A stretch of DNA of 57,120 nt from an uncultured Clostridia bacterium (GTDB lineage Bacteria; Bacillota; Clostridia; Lachnospirales; CAMVHY01), in NCBI GenBank assembly GCA_947073045.1, contig CAMTJU010000009.1, forward strand, positions 1 to 57,120. The letters run 5' to 3'. The notes under the pieces were generated by a model that saw nothing but the letters and a program-made list of their open reading frames with translations, had not been told where the DNA came from and searched no databases. Position numbers and translations under genes: made by a program. Of the stretch, positions 8,631 to 18,633 are shown in pieces. Positions within the stretch are counted from its first letter, which is position 1; each line of letters opens with the position of its first letter.

Positions 8631-11567
8631 TTACTGTATAACACATTCATTTTGAGGGCTTGGATTTTGTTGTGATTGTTGATTATTATACTGGTTTGCT
8701 CTTATTCTAGCATCTACAAACGTAGAAGACATTTGTTGCGTGTTTTTGCATGATTTATATTTTTCATCTATATCTTTAATAATTTCAAAAGTTAATTCCT
8801 TAAATACTTTTTTATCAGCTATTGTGCTAATCATATCAGCTAAAGTTACAATTTTTTTAGTTACGTAACAAGGATCTTTAAAACATATTTCATATAATCG
8901 TACAGTTAAATATTTTCCAGAGTCTTCATTAACTTTAAACAATGCTCTTAAAGGCCCGACTTGGCCAGTCTTTGCTTCTATTGTTTGAAGCATTTCATCT
9001 ACGGACGGTTGCATTTCGAAATTTTGTTGCTGATGATTAGGTTGTGATGAATCAGATGGATTAAGTGTGAATTGAGAAAATGAGTTTTGCTGTGGTTGTT
9101 GTGCTGGAAATTGATTATTATGTTGCGTTGCTCTTCCTGCAGCATTTGCAAATTTAGGTTGTAATGAAGATTTTTGATTTGAAATGTTAAAACTTTGTTG
9201 TTGAGGCATATTACTTTGCATTTTAAATTGATTTGGATTTTCAAATATTTTTTTATGAGTATTTGATATATCATTAAAAATATTGAGTAATATATCAAAT
9301 AATGTTTTATCAGCCTTTTTTTCATCATTAGACAATTTTCCGAATTTCCAATCTTCAATCGCAGAAAATATATTTCTAATAACATCACTTACATATTTTT
9401 TATCTTTTTTATATATTTCGAACAATTTTGTTACATAAGGCATAGCTTTAAAACGATTTTTGTACAATTCATTTAAACACATAACATTATTACCTATATT
9501 AGGATCTTTACGTAATACTTCTAGTATTTCACTCATTGTCAGTTGTTTTTCAAAATTTTGTTGATGATGTTGAAAAGGTTCATTTAAAATAGGTTGTGGT
9601 AAATCAGATGGATTAGATGTGAATTGAGGAAATGAGTTTTGTTGTGGTTGTTGTAGTGAGAATTGATTTAATGTTTTATCTAAATCTTTTGGAAGAATAC
9701 GTGTAATCCAGATTTTAGTAGCATTAGGTTTATCATTATTTGCAAATTTCTCGTAAATACGACTTAACTCAGAAATTTTATCTTTAGTATAATCAATATT
9801 TCTATATTTAGTACATATTAAATATAATTTTTCAATTAAAGATTTCAAATCAGGATACTTCTTATGGAATTCATATAAAAATTCAACATTCTGTCCAGTT
9901 ATTTTTCCTATTATTTTTATTTTTTCATATATTGATTCTGTTTCTTTGAATTGATTGTTATTTTGTGTCATTGTTAGAGTATTTGAGTTTAGATTTTGCC
10001 TATTTTTACATGTTTCAAATTTTTCTACGTCAGTTAAATATTCATCATATGTGATAGGTACATAATGATTGTAGCCATTAAAGTGAACACATATGCATTT
10101 AGTTTGTTTATAGTTTTTTATTGCTTCTTCAATAAATTTTTTATGTTCATCGATATTATCAGTTGGTTGCATTGTATTTGTTGAAAAAATTGAATATGTC
10201 CAATTAGAATTTTGTTCGTATGCACAAATATATCCTTGAGTATATTGAGCATTATTAATTTGTATATTTGGAGCTATAATTAAAAAAGGGCGTTTTAATA
10301 TTTGCGAAATAGCCAAAGCAGGCAATGGAAAATATCCAACAAAGCTATTTGTGGGAAGTCCAGTTCGTGGATCGTTCACATTCATTCCTAATATTGTTTG
10401 CAATTCAAAAATGTTATCACTTGAACGATTGTAGTTATATATAAATATTGCAACATATGCACGTAAATAACATATTTGTTCAGAATTTACAATATCTTTA
10501 TATTTTATGTTTTCCATAACTGTTTTCAAAAAAGTTTTGTGTGAATAAGGATAAATTAAATCATTGCTATCTACATAATTTTTAATAATTAGATATTCTG
10601 TCCAAGTTATATGTGCTAAAACCGAATGAAAAAAACAATTTCTATCTCCAGATGCACTACCCATAATGTATTGAATTCCAACGTATAAATTTTTTCCATT
10701 AAGAGAAATATTTGAAATTTGATTATACAAATTAGGAATTAAACTAGAAATTGTATTTTCAGAATTGTTATTGCCATTTGTATGCATTAATGATATGTAA
10801 TTAAAAGTTTGTACAAATTGCGAATAGTTATAGGATAATACATCTGTTAAGCGTGCTATATAAAAATTGTCTTCACTTGAGTTTGCTATCCAAAAATCAC
10901 GACAGGTTTTAATAAAAGTATTTTGATCAATTTGACTTAAAGATGCAGAAAAATGATTTAAAAAATATTCCCAAAAGCGATAAAGTTCTAAAGTAAAAAT
11001 GTGATTTTGAATTGTAGGTATATCAGTTTCTTTATTTAATGTGTTTATTCCAGCTAAATAATTGGTGCATTGTAAATACAAAAAAGCCAAAAACTGCGCT
11101 TTATTAAGCAATATTACATTTAATTCAAATTTTATTCTATCAAAATCAAAATTATTATGTGATGTTGGAATGTTTGGAATTTGTGATGATTGTTGCATAT
11201 GATTTGGCAAATTTGATTGTTGTTGATTTTGCGGTATTTCAATATTTTTAATTCCAGTTCTTTTTTCAAGGTTTTTGCATATATCTTTAATAGTATTAAT
11301 TGCAAGATTACGATTCGTTTTATAATATTCATATATTTGTAAAATACCAAGAGCTAGTGACTCGCGTCCAACTGATTGAGATTTAGATAATATTAAACGA
11401 ACATATCGAACTTCATTAATAAATTCACTATCTCTTTCTAATACATTTAAAATATTTTCTGATGTTTCATAAATGTCATTTCCTTCTATATTTGGCGTCG
11501 AGTTATTTTGACTTTGTTCTAAGAGATTCAAAAAAAAACTTAATCTAGAATTAAAACTTTCTGACAT
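8631..11567 (-). CDS. Large OTU-like cysteine protease with helical repeats and C-terminal CaaX box (candidate host-directed protein)
   Basis: A 978-residue protein without signal peptide or membrane segment. Residues 305-510 carry the marks of the OTU (ovarian tumour) deubiquitinase fold: GDRNCFFHSV with D308 and the presumed nucleophile C311, and NHYVPI with the presumed catalytic H501. OTU enzymes cleave ubiquitin from proteins, a eukaryotic substrate. Around it are helical segments at about 30-105, 545-635, 675-775 and 855-940, joined by Gln/Asn-rich linkers; the linkers near 640-675 and 822-852 are near copies (QPQQNSF.QFT.NPSD). The last residues are NECVIQ, so C975 heads a perfect CaaX motif (CVIQ). 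The start has GAGGAG upstream and the gene is monocistronic. The protein family as a whole is unrecognised; the OTU and CaaX calls rest on motifs only. Confidence 0.8.
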   Translation of the reverse strand: MSESFNSRLSFFLNLLEQSQNNSTPNIEGNDIYETSENILNVLERDSEFINEVRYVRLILSKSQSVGRESLALGILQIYEYYKTNRNLAINTIKDICKNLEKRTGIKNIEIPQNQQQSNLPNHMQQSSQIPNIPTSHNNFDFDRIKFELNVILLNKAQFLAFLYLQCTNYLAGINTLNKETDIPTIQNHIFTLELYRFWEYFLNHFSASLSQIDQNTFIKTCRDFWIANSSEDNFYIARLTDVLSYNYSQFVQTFNYISLMHTNGNNNSENTISSLIPNLYNQISNISLNGKNLYVGIQYIMGSASGDRNCFFHSVLAHITWTEYLIIKNYVDSNDLIYPYSHKTFLKTVMENIKYKDIVNSEQICYLRAYVAIFIYNYNRSSDNIFELQTILGMNVNDPRTGLPTNSFVGYFPLPALAISQILKRPFLIIAPNIQINNAQYTQGYICAYEQNSNWTYSIFSTNTMQPTDNIDEHKKFIEEAIKNYKQTKCICVHFNGYNHYVPITYDEYLTDVEKFETCKNRQNLNSNTLTMTQNNNQFKETESIYEKIKIIGKITGQNVEFLYEFHKKYPDLKSLIEKLYLICTKYRNIDYTKDKISELSRIYEKFANNDKPNATKIWITRILPKDLDKTLNQFSLQQPQQNSFPQFTSNPSDLPQPILNEPFQHHQQNFEKQLTMSEILEVLRKDPNIGNNVMCLNELYKNRFKAMPYVTKLFEIYKKDKKYVSDVIRNIFSAIEDWKFGKLSNDEKKADKTLFDILLNIFNDISNTHKKIFENPNQFKMQSNMPQQQSFNISNQKSSLQPKFANAAGRATQHNNQFPAQQPQQNSFSQFTLNPSDSSQPNHQQQNFEMQPSVDEMLQTIEAKTGQVGPLRALFKVNEDSGKYLTVRLYEICFKDPCYVTKKIVTLADMISTIADKKVFKELTFEIIKDIDEKYKSCKNTQQMSSTFVDARIRANQYNNQQSQQNPSPQNECVIQ

Positions 11568-11773
11568 TAAAAACTCTCCTCATTTTATAATTTGTTGTCT
11601 TTGCAAAAATTGCATACCTAATATAATCATACAAGAGAAATTAATAAAATACAAATGAAATGAAAATATTTGCAAAATTATTATATTAAGACCAAATATC
11701 TACCTGTGATTTTTATAAAAAAAAATCTTTATGCAAATTATTTTAAAAAATTAATCTCAATATTTCATATTTG

Positions 11774-11782
11774 TGATATAAT
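11774..11782 (+). promoter_or_regulatory. Extended -10 promoter element of gapA
   Basis: TGATATAAT is an extended -10 (TGn plus consensus TATAAT). No good -35 lies 17 bases upstream, which is usual for this promoter class. The expected start point falls inside the hairpin at 11784-11806. Confidence 0.6.
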
Positions 11783-11783
11783 T

Positions 11784-12834
<1,051 letters not shown>

Positions 12835-12850
12835 TTTATTTTATAAAATT

Positions 12851-12879
12851 AGCCGGTTTATCTAAAACCGGCTTTTTTT
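12851..12879 (+). terminator. gapA terminator
   Basis: Stem AGCCGGTTT/AAACCGGCT with a short loop and a T7 tail, 16 bases after the stop. Confidence 0.88.
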
Positions 12880-12919
12880 ATTGCTAAAAATTATAAGTTT
12901 GAAATAAAAAAATGCAAAC

Positions 12920-12957
12920 AAAAAAAGCGATATAACTAAAATAAGTTGTATCGCTTT
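12920..12957 (-). terminator. Terminator of the SCIFF-plsC-ispH operon
   Basis: On the minus strand, a long stem (AAAGCGATA.. paired with TATCGCTTT) is followed by a T-run (the A-run at 12920-12926 on the plus strand). Confidence 0.8.
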
Positions 12958-12987
12958 AAAAATAATTTTTTAAAAATAAAAATGATT

Positions 12988-14844
12988 TTATTGCTCGACA
13001 TCAATCATAGACAAACTTACCCGTTTTTTATTTTCATCTGAGGCAAGAACTCTTAATTTGATAACGTCGCCAATTTTTAATTTGTCACTTACTTTTTCAA
13101 TATGTTCATTTGAAATTTGGGAAATGTGCAGTAATCCGTCAATCGATGGTTCAAGATAAATGAAAGCGCCGTAATCATTAATTCTTGCAACTTTGCCTTC
13201 AACTATTTTATCTTGAGGATATCTTTGAGAGATATTGTACCATGGATTATCTTTAGGATTTTTCATAGACAGAGAAATTTTATTTTTTCCTTCATCGATT
13301 TTAATAACAAAGACTTTAATTTTATCTCCAACATTGAATTTGTCTTTTAAATCTTTATCTTTATTGTCTATTTGCGATATATGTAAAAGTCCGTCGCAAC
13401 CATCGCCTATGTTAACAATCATACCAAAATCCAAAATTTTTGTTATTGTGCCTTCAATTTCATCTGCCACTTTTATTTTTGAAACTGGAGATGAAATAAT
13501 TTTTTTGCGACTTGCTACATATCTATGTTTTGCACGATTAAATTCTATAATATTGAAATCCATAGTTTTTCCTATATATGAATTAATATTGTCGATATAA
13601 GAGTTAGAAAGATGAGAAGCTGGCGCAAATAATTTAACATTTTCAGCTAAAACAATAACTCCGCCTTTTACAGTACCAATAATTTTACCAGTAACAATTG
13701 AATTTTCATTAAAAGCTTTTTCAATTAATTTCAAACCGCGCTGCAAATCGAGTTTCTTTTTAGAGAGCAAAACATTTCCTTCTCCATCATCAATTTTAAA
13801 TATAATTGCTTCAACTTCATCGCCAATATTAGCTAATTGACAAAGAGGTTCATTGGAATTTGAAAAATTTTCTTTCGTGATAATTCCATCGGATTTATAA
13901 CCTAAATCCACTATAACTTCATTACGAGAAATTTGAATAACAGTACCTTTAACAATTTCACCGGTATGCAATGTTACAAATGACTCATTTAATAATTGTT
14001 CAAAATCTTTTTCATTACAAACAAGTTGTTCCATTAAAAAAATAGCCTCCTTAATTACGTTTGAGGGTGTCGAAGCACCTGCTACGATTCCTATTTTATC
14101 ATCAATATTAAACTTGTTCAATAACAAATCTGAAATATTATGTATAAAAAATGTGTTACAACAATTTTTTTGGCAAATATTAAATAATTTTGTCGTGTTA
14201 GAACTAGTTGAATCACCAATTACAATCATCTTGTTCGATACCTTCGAAAGATTTTCAGCTTCAATTTGACGTTTTTGAGTCGTGTCGCAAATTGTATTAA
14301 AGATTTGGATATTGTCACAGCTTAAATATTTAGTAATTTGATTAAATAATTCAAATGAGAAAGTAGTTTGTGCAACCAATATATATTGAAAATTGGTGTC
14401 GACGTGAAAACTTTTGGCCTCATCCAAATTTTTTATAATGTGTGCACAATTGTTTGCATATCCATTTATGCCAATAATTTCGGGATGATTAGGATTGCCG
14501 ATAATAATAATCTTTTTCCCGTCATTATAGTTTTTTTCAACAAGATGATGAATTTTTTTAACAAATGGACACGTACAATCAATATAATTTATGCCCATAT
14601 TTTTCATTTGTGCATAAAAATGTTTAGGAATTCCGTGCGCACGTATTATTACAGTTCTTCCATTAGCTTGATTGAGATTATTTATGATTTGGACCCCTTT
14701 TTTATTTAACTCATCTGTAACAATTTGATTATGAATAATTGGACCGAGAGTACAAACATTTTTATTTGCATTTTCGAAAGCAGTATCGACTGCACGTTTT
14801 ACGCCAAAACAAAATCCAGATGTTTTGCCTACGCTTATAATCAT
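12988..14844 (-). CDS. ispH: Fused 4-hydroxy-3-methylbut-2-enyl diphosphate reductase / ribosomal protein S1
   Basis: Residues 1-285 are IspH, the [4Fe-4S] enzyme giving IPP and DMAPP at the end of the MEP isoprenoid pathway. Cluster cysteines are in [12 protein letters not shown] (C12), DCTCPFV (C98 region) and the last in FNTICDTTQ; the EAENLS and GDSTSSNT signatures are also present. From about 300 the protein is an S1-type RNA-binding chain of four S1 domains ([40 protein letters not shown]). This fusion is a known peculiarity of many Clostridia. The C-terminal part probably serves as ribosomal protein S1. It follows plsC by 27 bases in an operon. Confidence 0.94.
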   Translation of the reverse strand: MIISVGKTSGFCFGVKRAVDTAFENANKNVCTLGPIIHNQIVTDELNKKGVQIINNLNQANGRTVIIRAHGIPKHFYAQMKNMGINYIDCTCPFVKKIHHLVEKNYNDGKKIIIIGNPNHPEIIGINGYANNCAHIIKNLDEAKSFHVDTNFQYILVAQTTFSFELFNQITKYLSCDNIQIFNTICDTTQKRQIEAENLSKVSNKMIVIGDSTSSNTTKLFNICQKNCCNTFFIHNISDLLLNKFNIDDKIGIVAGASTPSNVIKEAIFLMEQLVCNEKDFEQLLNESFVTLHTGEIVKGTVIQISRNEVIVDLGYKSDGIITKENFSNSNEPLCQLANIGDEVEAIIFKIDDGEGNVLLSKKKLDLQRGLKLIEKAFNENSIVTGKIIGTVKGGVIVLAENVKLFAPASHLSNSYIDNINSYIGKTMDFNIIEFNRAKHRYVASRKKIISSPVSKIKVADEIEGTITKILDFGMIVNIGDGCDGLLHISQIDNKDKDLKDKFNVGDKIKVFVIKIDEGKNKISLSMKNPKDNPWYNISQRYPQDKIVEGKVARINDYGAFIYLEPSIDGLLHISQISNEHIEKVSDKLKIGDVIKLRVLASDENKKRVSLSMIDVEQ

Positions 14845-14871
14845 GATTTCTCCTTATTTTTATATCAAAAA

Positions 14872-15453
14872 TCAATTAATTTGTGTAAGACTTTTTATTT
14901 GATTAGTAATTTGCAAAGTTAATGGATGCAGTGATTCTTGATTTATTTTTTGCATTTTATCAAATCTAATGGGTTTGCCAATATTTATTTGGACAACAGA
15001 AAAAGGTTTGTACGAAGCAATGATTCCTATTGGAATTATTGGCGTTTGAGTTTTTATCGCAAACATAGCTGCCCCATCTTTGGCACCTTCAATATTTTTA
15101 TTGCGTGTTCCCTGAACGAATATACCTAAAATTTTTTTGTCTTTTAAAATTTTCATTGCAGTTTTGTAAGCTTGCAAATCATTTTTTCTTCTGTCAACAG
15201 GAAACACACTAAATTTTTTCAGGGTGTAAGAAAAAAGTTTATTGGCAAAGAGTTCTTTTTTGCCCATAAAATTTATAGTACGTGGAACTTTTAATCTTAA
15301 TACGAGTGGATCAAAATTACTAAGATGATTTGCGCACAAAATAATTGGGCCATCAGACGGAATATTTTCAAGTCCTGAAATTTTTATGTGAAAGAGAATT
15401 GAAATAAAAAGGTTGACTAAAAAATTTAGTATGCAATAGTACAAATTAATCAC
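14872..15453 (-). CDS. plsC: 1-acyl-sn-glycerol-3-phosphate acyltransferase
   Basis: Acylates lysophosphatidic acid at sn-2 to make phosphatidic acid at the membrane. The 193-residue protein has one N-terminal hydrophobic segment (residues 3-20), the NHxxxxD-type motif ANHLSNFDPLV, the substrate-binding block FPVDRRKND, FVQGTR in place of the usual FPEGTR, and TPIIPIGI. It overlaps the start of the peptide-maturase frame's stop by 8 bases, so it is co-transcribed with it and with ispH. Confidence 0.9.
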   Translation of the reverse strand: MINLYYCILNFLVNLFISILFHIKISGLENIPSDGPIILCANHLSNFDPLVLRLKVPRTINFMGKKELFANKLFSYTLKKFSVFPVDRRKNDLQAYKTAMKILKDKKILGIFVQGTRNKNIEGAKDGAAMFAIKTQTPIIPIGIIASYKPFSVVQINIGKPIRFDKMQKINQESLHPLTLQITNQIKSLTQIN

Positions 15454-16789
15454 CTGACTTTGAGTTTGTTAAAGATTTGGCTGCCTTGATTGTTAATGCA
15501 CATTCGAGTCGCTTTTTTTGGAGCTTACATGCATATTCATAAGGCTCATAAATATTTTTGTTGAAATTGAAAGCATTTGCGCTGCAGCCGCCACTGCAAT
15601 AAAATTTTGCCCAACATTCATTGCATTTTGGTTTAGTATACACATTGCAGAAATTAAATTTATTTTTAATTTGTTGATTGAGTTGGTCAGAATCGACATT
15701 GCCCATTTTAAATTCATCAATGCCAACAAATTGATGACATGGATACAAATCGCCGCTTGGTGCAACAGCTAAATATTCTGTAGCAGCGCCGCATCCAATC
15801 ACACGTTTTGCAAAACATGGTCCATTATCTAAATCAAGCATAAAATGAAAAAAATTAAATTTTCTTTTATTATCGAGCATAATTTTTGTTAAGCGATCGT
15901 ATTCATCAAAAATTTTTTGTAAATCTTCATCCTTGAGCGCATAATCTAAACTACTTTCTGCAACCACAGGCTCAACAGAAATTTGATTGAATCCTTCATC
16001 ATTAAAATGCAAAATGTCATTTGCAAAATCCAAATTATTGTGAGTAAATGTTCCGCGCACATAATAATTTTTTTCTTTGCGCAGATTAGCAAATTTTTTG
16101 AAATTTGGCATTATGCAATCATAGCTGCTAGAACCATCAGGTTTTTGCCGCATTTTATCATTAATTTCTTTGCGGCCATCAATGCTTAATACAACGTTGT
16201 ACATATTTTCATTAAGATAGTTAATTTTTTCATCATCCAACAAAACGCCGTTTGTCGTCATCGTAAAACGAAATTGTTTATTGTGATTTTTTTCTTGATT
16301 TTTAGCATAGTCAACAATTTTTTTCACAACATCAAAATTTAACAATGGCTCACCGCCAAAAAAATCAACTTCTAAATTTTTGCGATTGCCAGAGTTTCTA
16401 ATGAGAAAATCAATAGATTTTTTACCAACTTCAAAACTCATTAATGAATTTTTGCCATGATAAGAGCCTTCATCAGCAAAGCAATATTTGCATTTAAGAT
16501 TACATGCATGCGCAATATGCAGGCACATGGCCTTTATCACCGGTTTATAGTTGTCTATATCTGGTGGAGCAAAATCTTTCGTAAATAAAAGACCTTTTTT
16601 TTCAAGCTCTTTGATTTCATTTATACATTCTCTAATTTCATTTTCATTATATGTAAGATTGCTGAATATTTCATTTTCATTTGGCCAGTAGTCCAAAATT
16701 TTATATGTTAAATCGTCAAAAATATGCACAGAGCCGCTGTTTACATCTAAGACAATATTAAATCCATTCGATTGAAATTTATGAATCAT
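15446..16789 (-). CDS. SCIFF (six-cysteine ranthipeptide) radical SAM/SPASM maturase
   Basis: Modifies the SCIFF precursor encoded just upstream by forming Cys thioether links. The 447-residue protein has an N-terminal precursor-binding region (about 1-85), the radical SAM cluster CNLKCKYCF (C96, C100, C103), GGEPLLNF for SAM binding, and a C-terminal SPASM region with CGAATEYLAVAPSGDLYPCH and CNECWAKFYCSGGCSANAF for auxiliary clusters. The ATG at 16789 was chosen because GGTGAG is 7 bases upstream; a TTG six codons earlier lacks a site. Linkage to the six-Cys peptide, 128 bases upstream, settles the family. Confidence 0.93.
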   Translation of the reverse strand: MIHKFQSNGFNIVLDVNSGSVHIFDDLTYKILDYWPNENEIFSNLTYNENEIRECINEIKELEKKGLLFTKDFAPPDIDNYKPVIKAMCLHIAHACNLKCKYCFADEGSYHGKNSLMSFEVGKKSIDFLIRNSGNRKNLEVDFFGGEPLLNFDVVKKIVDYAKNQEKNHNKQFRFTMTTNGVLLDDEKINYLNENMYNVVLSIDGRKEINDKMRQKPDGSSSYDCIMPNFKKFANLRKEKNYYVRGTFTHNNLDFANDILHFNDEGFNQISVEPVVAESSLDYALKDEDLQKIFDEYDRLTKIMLDNKRKFNFFHFMLDLDNGPCFAKRVIGCGAATEYLAVAPSGDLYPCHQFVGIDEFKMGNVDSDQLNQQIKNKFNFCNVYTKPKCNECWAKFYCSGGCSANAFNFNKNIYEPYEYACKLQKKRLECALTIKAAKSLTNSKSGD

Positions 16790-16854
16790 AATAAAGCTCA
16801 CCTTCAAGTAATTATTTTGTGATAGTAAAAAAAATTGTTATTTGCAAATAATTA

Positions 16855-16880
16855 ACACACATACGAATGGGTATGTGTGT
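16855..16880. other. Stem-loop between SCIFF peptide and maturase
   Basis: Perfect 10-bp stem ACACACATAC/GTATGTGTGT with a 6-base loop. The T-run lies on the plus side, so on the minus strand it is better read as a processing or partial-attenuation hairpin that keeps peptide mRNA above maturase mRNA. Confidence 0.6.
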
Positions 16881-16917
16881 TTTTTTAAATTGTATTTAAC
16901 AAGATTTAATAAGAGGT

Positions 16918-17058
16918 CTACATTTTTTCGCAAGATTGATTTGCGACAGTGCAAGAAGTTTTGCAAGCAGACTGGCAAGAAGTTTGGCACTCACCGCATC
17001 TTGCATTCAATTTAACGTTCTGCAATTTATTTTTGGTTATAGTTTTAATGTGTTTCAT
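16918..17058 (-). CDS. SCIFF peptide precursor (six cysteines in forty-five)
   Basis: A 46-residue RiPP precursor. After the basic leader MKHIKTITKN and LQNVKLNAR, six Cys lie at 21, 24, 28, 32, 36 and 43, the pattern that names the SCIFF family, nearly universal in Clostridia. AGGAGTG lies 7 bases before the ATG at 17058. The frame stays open 21 codons further upstream, but those codons lack a start signal and are not part of the gene. The neighbouring radical SAM enzyme installs thioether crosslinks; the mature peptide's function is unknown. Confidence 0.93.
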   Translation of the reverse strand: MKHIKTITKNKLQNVKLNARCGECQTSCQSACKTSCTVANQSCEKM

Positions 17059-17256
17059 ATTAATCACTCCTATTTTTTTTATCGATGCATTTATCATATC
17101 ATAAATACACACAAAACACAAAAATTTTTTTTAAACACAGGTTTATTTTTGAGACAAAATATTTTTGTTGTGTTTTAACTTATTTTCAAAATTTTTTTAT
17201 GTAGCATTAAAAAAGCCGCTTTTTTAGAAAAATTTTGGTCTATAAAAAACACCAAA

Positions 17257-17293
17257 AAAAATCTCGTATACAAATGCATACAAGATTTTTTGA
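17257..17293 (-). terminator. Terminator of the metG-frr gene string
   Basis: Stem built from ATCTCGTAT/ATACAAGAT (one mismatch) with A- and T-runs on both sides, 29 bases after frr. Confidence 0.65.
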
Positions 17294-17321
17294 TATATAA
17301 TCAAATTTTTGTAATCAACAA

Positions 17322-17873
17322 CTATACTGTCATTATTTCCTGATTTTTTGCCTCTGTAATTTTATCAATATCGCTGACAAATTTGTCTGTAAGTTTTTGA
17401 ATTTTATTTTCATTGATGTTCAATTCATCTTCGGTAATTTCATTTTTTTTCTGTAATTTTTTAAATGAATCCATTGCATCGCGGCGAATATTTCTTATAG
17501 AAACTTTCGCATCTTCACATTTCTTTTTAACTTCTTTTGTTAGTGTTTTGCGACGTTCTTCAGTAAGTGGTGGAAATATTATTCTTATAACTTTACCATC
17601 ATTTGTAGGATTAATTCCTAAATCTGAAGCTTGAATAGATTTTTCGATTAATTTGAGTGTGTTTATATCCCAAGGTTGAAGTACAATCATTCGAGCTTCA
17701 GGTACCGTTATATTTGCAACTTGATTTAGAGGTGTAGGTGTTCCATAATATTCAACATTAATTTTATCAAGAATATGTGGATTTGCACGTCCAGCCCGAA
17801 TTTTATCTAATTCTTCCTTAAAATTTTGTACAGATTTTCCCATTTTACTTTCATAAACAGAAATATTACTCAT
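17322..17873 (-). CDS. frr: Ribosome recycling factor
   Basis: Splits post-termination ribosomes together with EF-G. The start MSNISVYESKMGKSV at 17873 has GAGGAGG upstream and gives 183 residues, close to the usual 185; the open frame nine codons longer is not used. Family blocks are GRANPHILDKINVEYYG, TPLNQVANI, RNIRRDAMD and the charged C-terminal helix ending in DKFVSDIDKI. Its start overlaps the end of pyrH by 8 bases, the usual pyrH-frr pair. Confidence 0.95.
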   Translation of the reverse strand: MSNISVYESKMGKSVQNFKEELDKIRAGRANPHILDKINVEYYGTPTPLNQVANITVPEARMIVLQPWDINTLKLIEKSIQASDLGINPTNDGKVIRIIFPPLTEERRKTLTKEVKKKCEDAKVSIRNIRRDAMDSFKKLQKKNEITEDELNINENKIQKLTDKFVSDIDKITEAKNQEIMTV

Positions 17874-18594
17874 AAAATTCCTCCTCAATATTATTTGCAA
17901 TTAATGTGCCTATTTCAAAGATTTTTTCTTTATCCAAAGCAACTGTTTCTATACTATTTTTTTCTTGCAATGAAAAAACTACTGATGGTATATCTTTTGA
18001 TATATTCATTGCGCTGATATCAATTGCATTAAGATTATCAGCAATTATTTTTTGGTAAGATATTTTCTTGTATTTTTTTGCAGTTGGAATAATTTTGGGA
18101 TCAGAGTCATATATACCATCAACATTTTTGGCATATAAAATGCAATCTGCTTCAAGCTCGGCAGCTCTTAAGGCAGTTATAGTATCTGTTGAAAAAAAAG
18201 GATGCCCCGTTCCTCCGGCGAATATTAAAACATATCCATTACTCATGTTTTTTATAGCAGATTCTTTTGAAAATTGTTTAGTTATTGTACCAACAATAAA
18301 TGGTGTCATTATTTTTGTTTTGATATTTTGTTGATTAAATGCATCCGATAAATATAGCGCGTTCATAATTGTAGCAAGCATTCCAATTTGATCAGCTTTG
18401 ACTTTATCCATTTTAGGATTAGCGCTTCTACCGCGCCAAAAGTTTCCGCCACCCACTATAATTCCTATTTGTATATTTTGTTTAATTAAATTTTTTATTT
18501 GATTAGTTATATTTAAAATTAGATCATCATCAAATTTGTTGTCTTTAGATGCTAAAGATTCACCGCTCAATTTAATTATTATTCTTTTGTACAT
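17866..18594 (-). CDS. pyrH: Uridylate kinase
   Basis: Phosphorylates UMP to UDP for pyrimidine nucleotide synthesis. Amino-acid-kinase fold blocks are KRIIIKLSGESL, VGGGNFWRGR, MLATIMNALYLSDA, FAGGTGHPFFSTDT and KNVDGIYDSDPK. Starting at ATG 18594 gives 242 residues; an ATG five codons earlier is also possible because GGGG sits between the two. It is 39 bases behind gyrA and overlaps frr. Confidence 0.94.
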   Translation of the reverse strand: MYKRIIIKLSGESLASKDNKFDDDLILNITNQIKNLIKQNIQIGIIVGGGNFWRGRSANPKMDKVKADQIGMLATIMNALYLSDAFNQQNIKTKIMTPFIVGTITKQFSKESAIKNMSNGYVLIFAGGTGHPFFSTDTITALRAAELEADCILYAKNVDGIYDSDPKIIPTAKKYKKISYQKIIADNLNAIDISAMNISKDIPSVVFSLQEKNSIETVALDKEKIFEIGTLIANNIEEEFYE

Positions 18595-18633
18595 TTTTAT
18601 TATCCCCATTTCACATAGAAAATGATATTGAAA

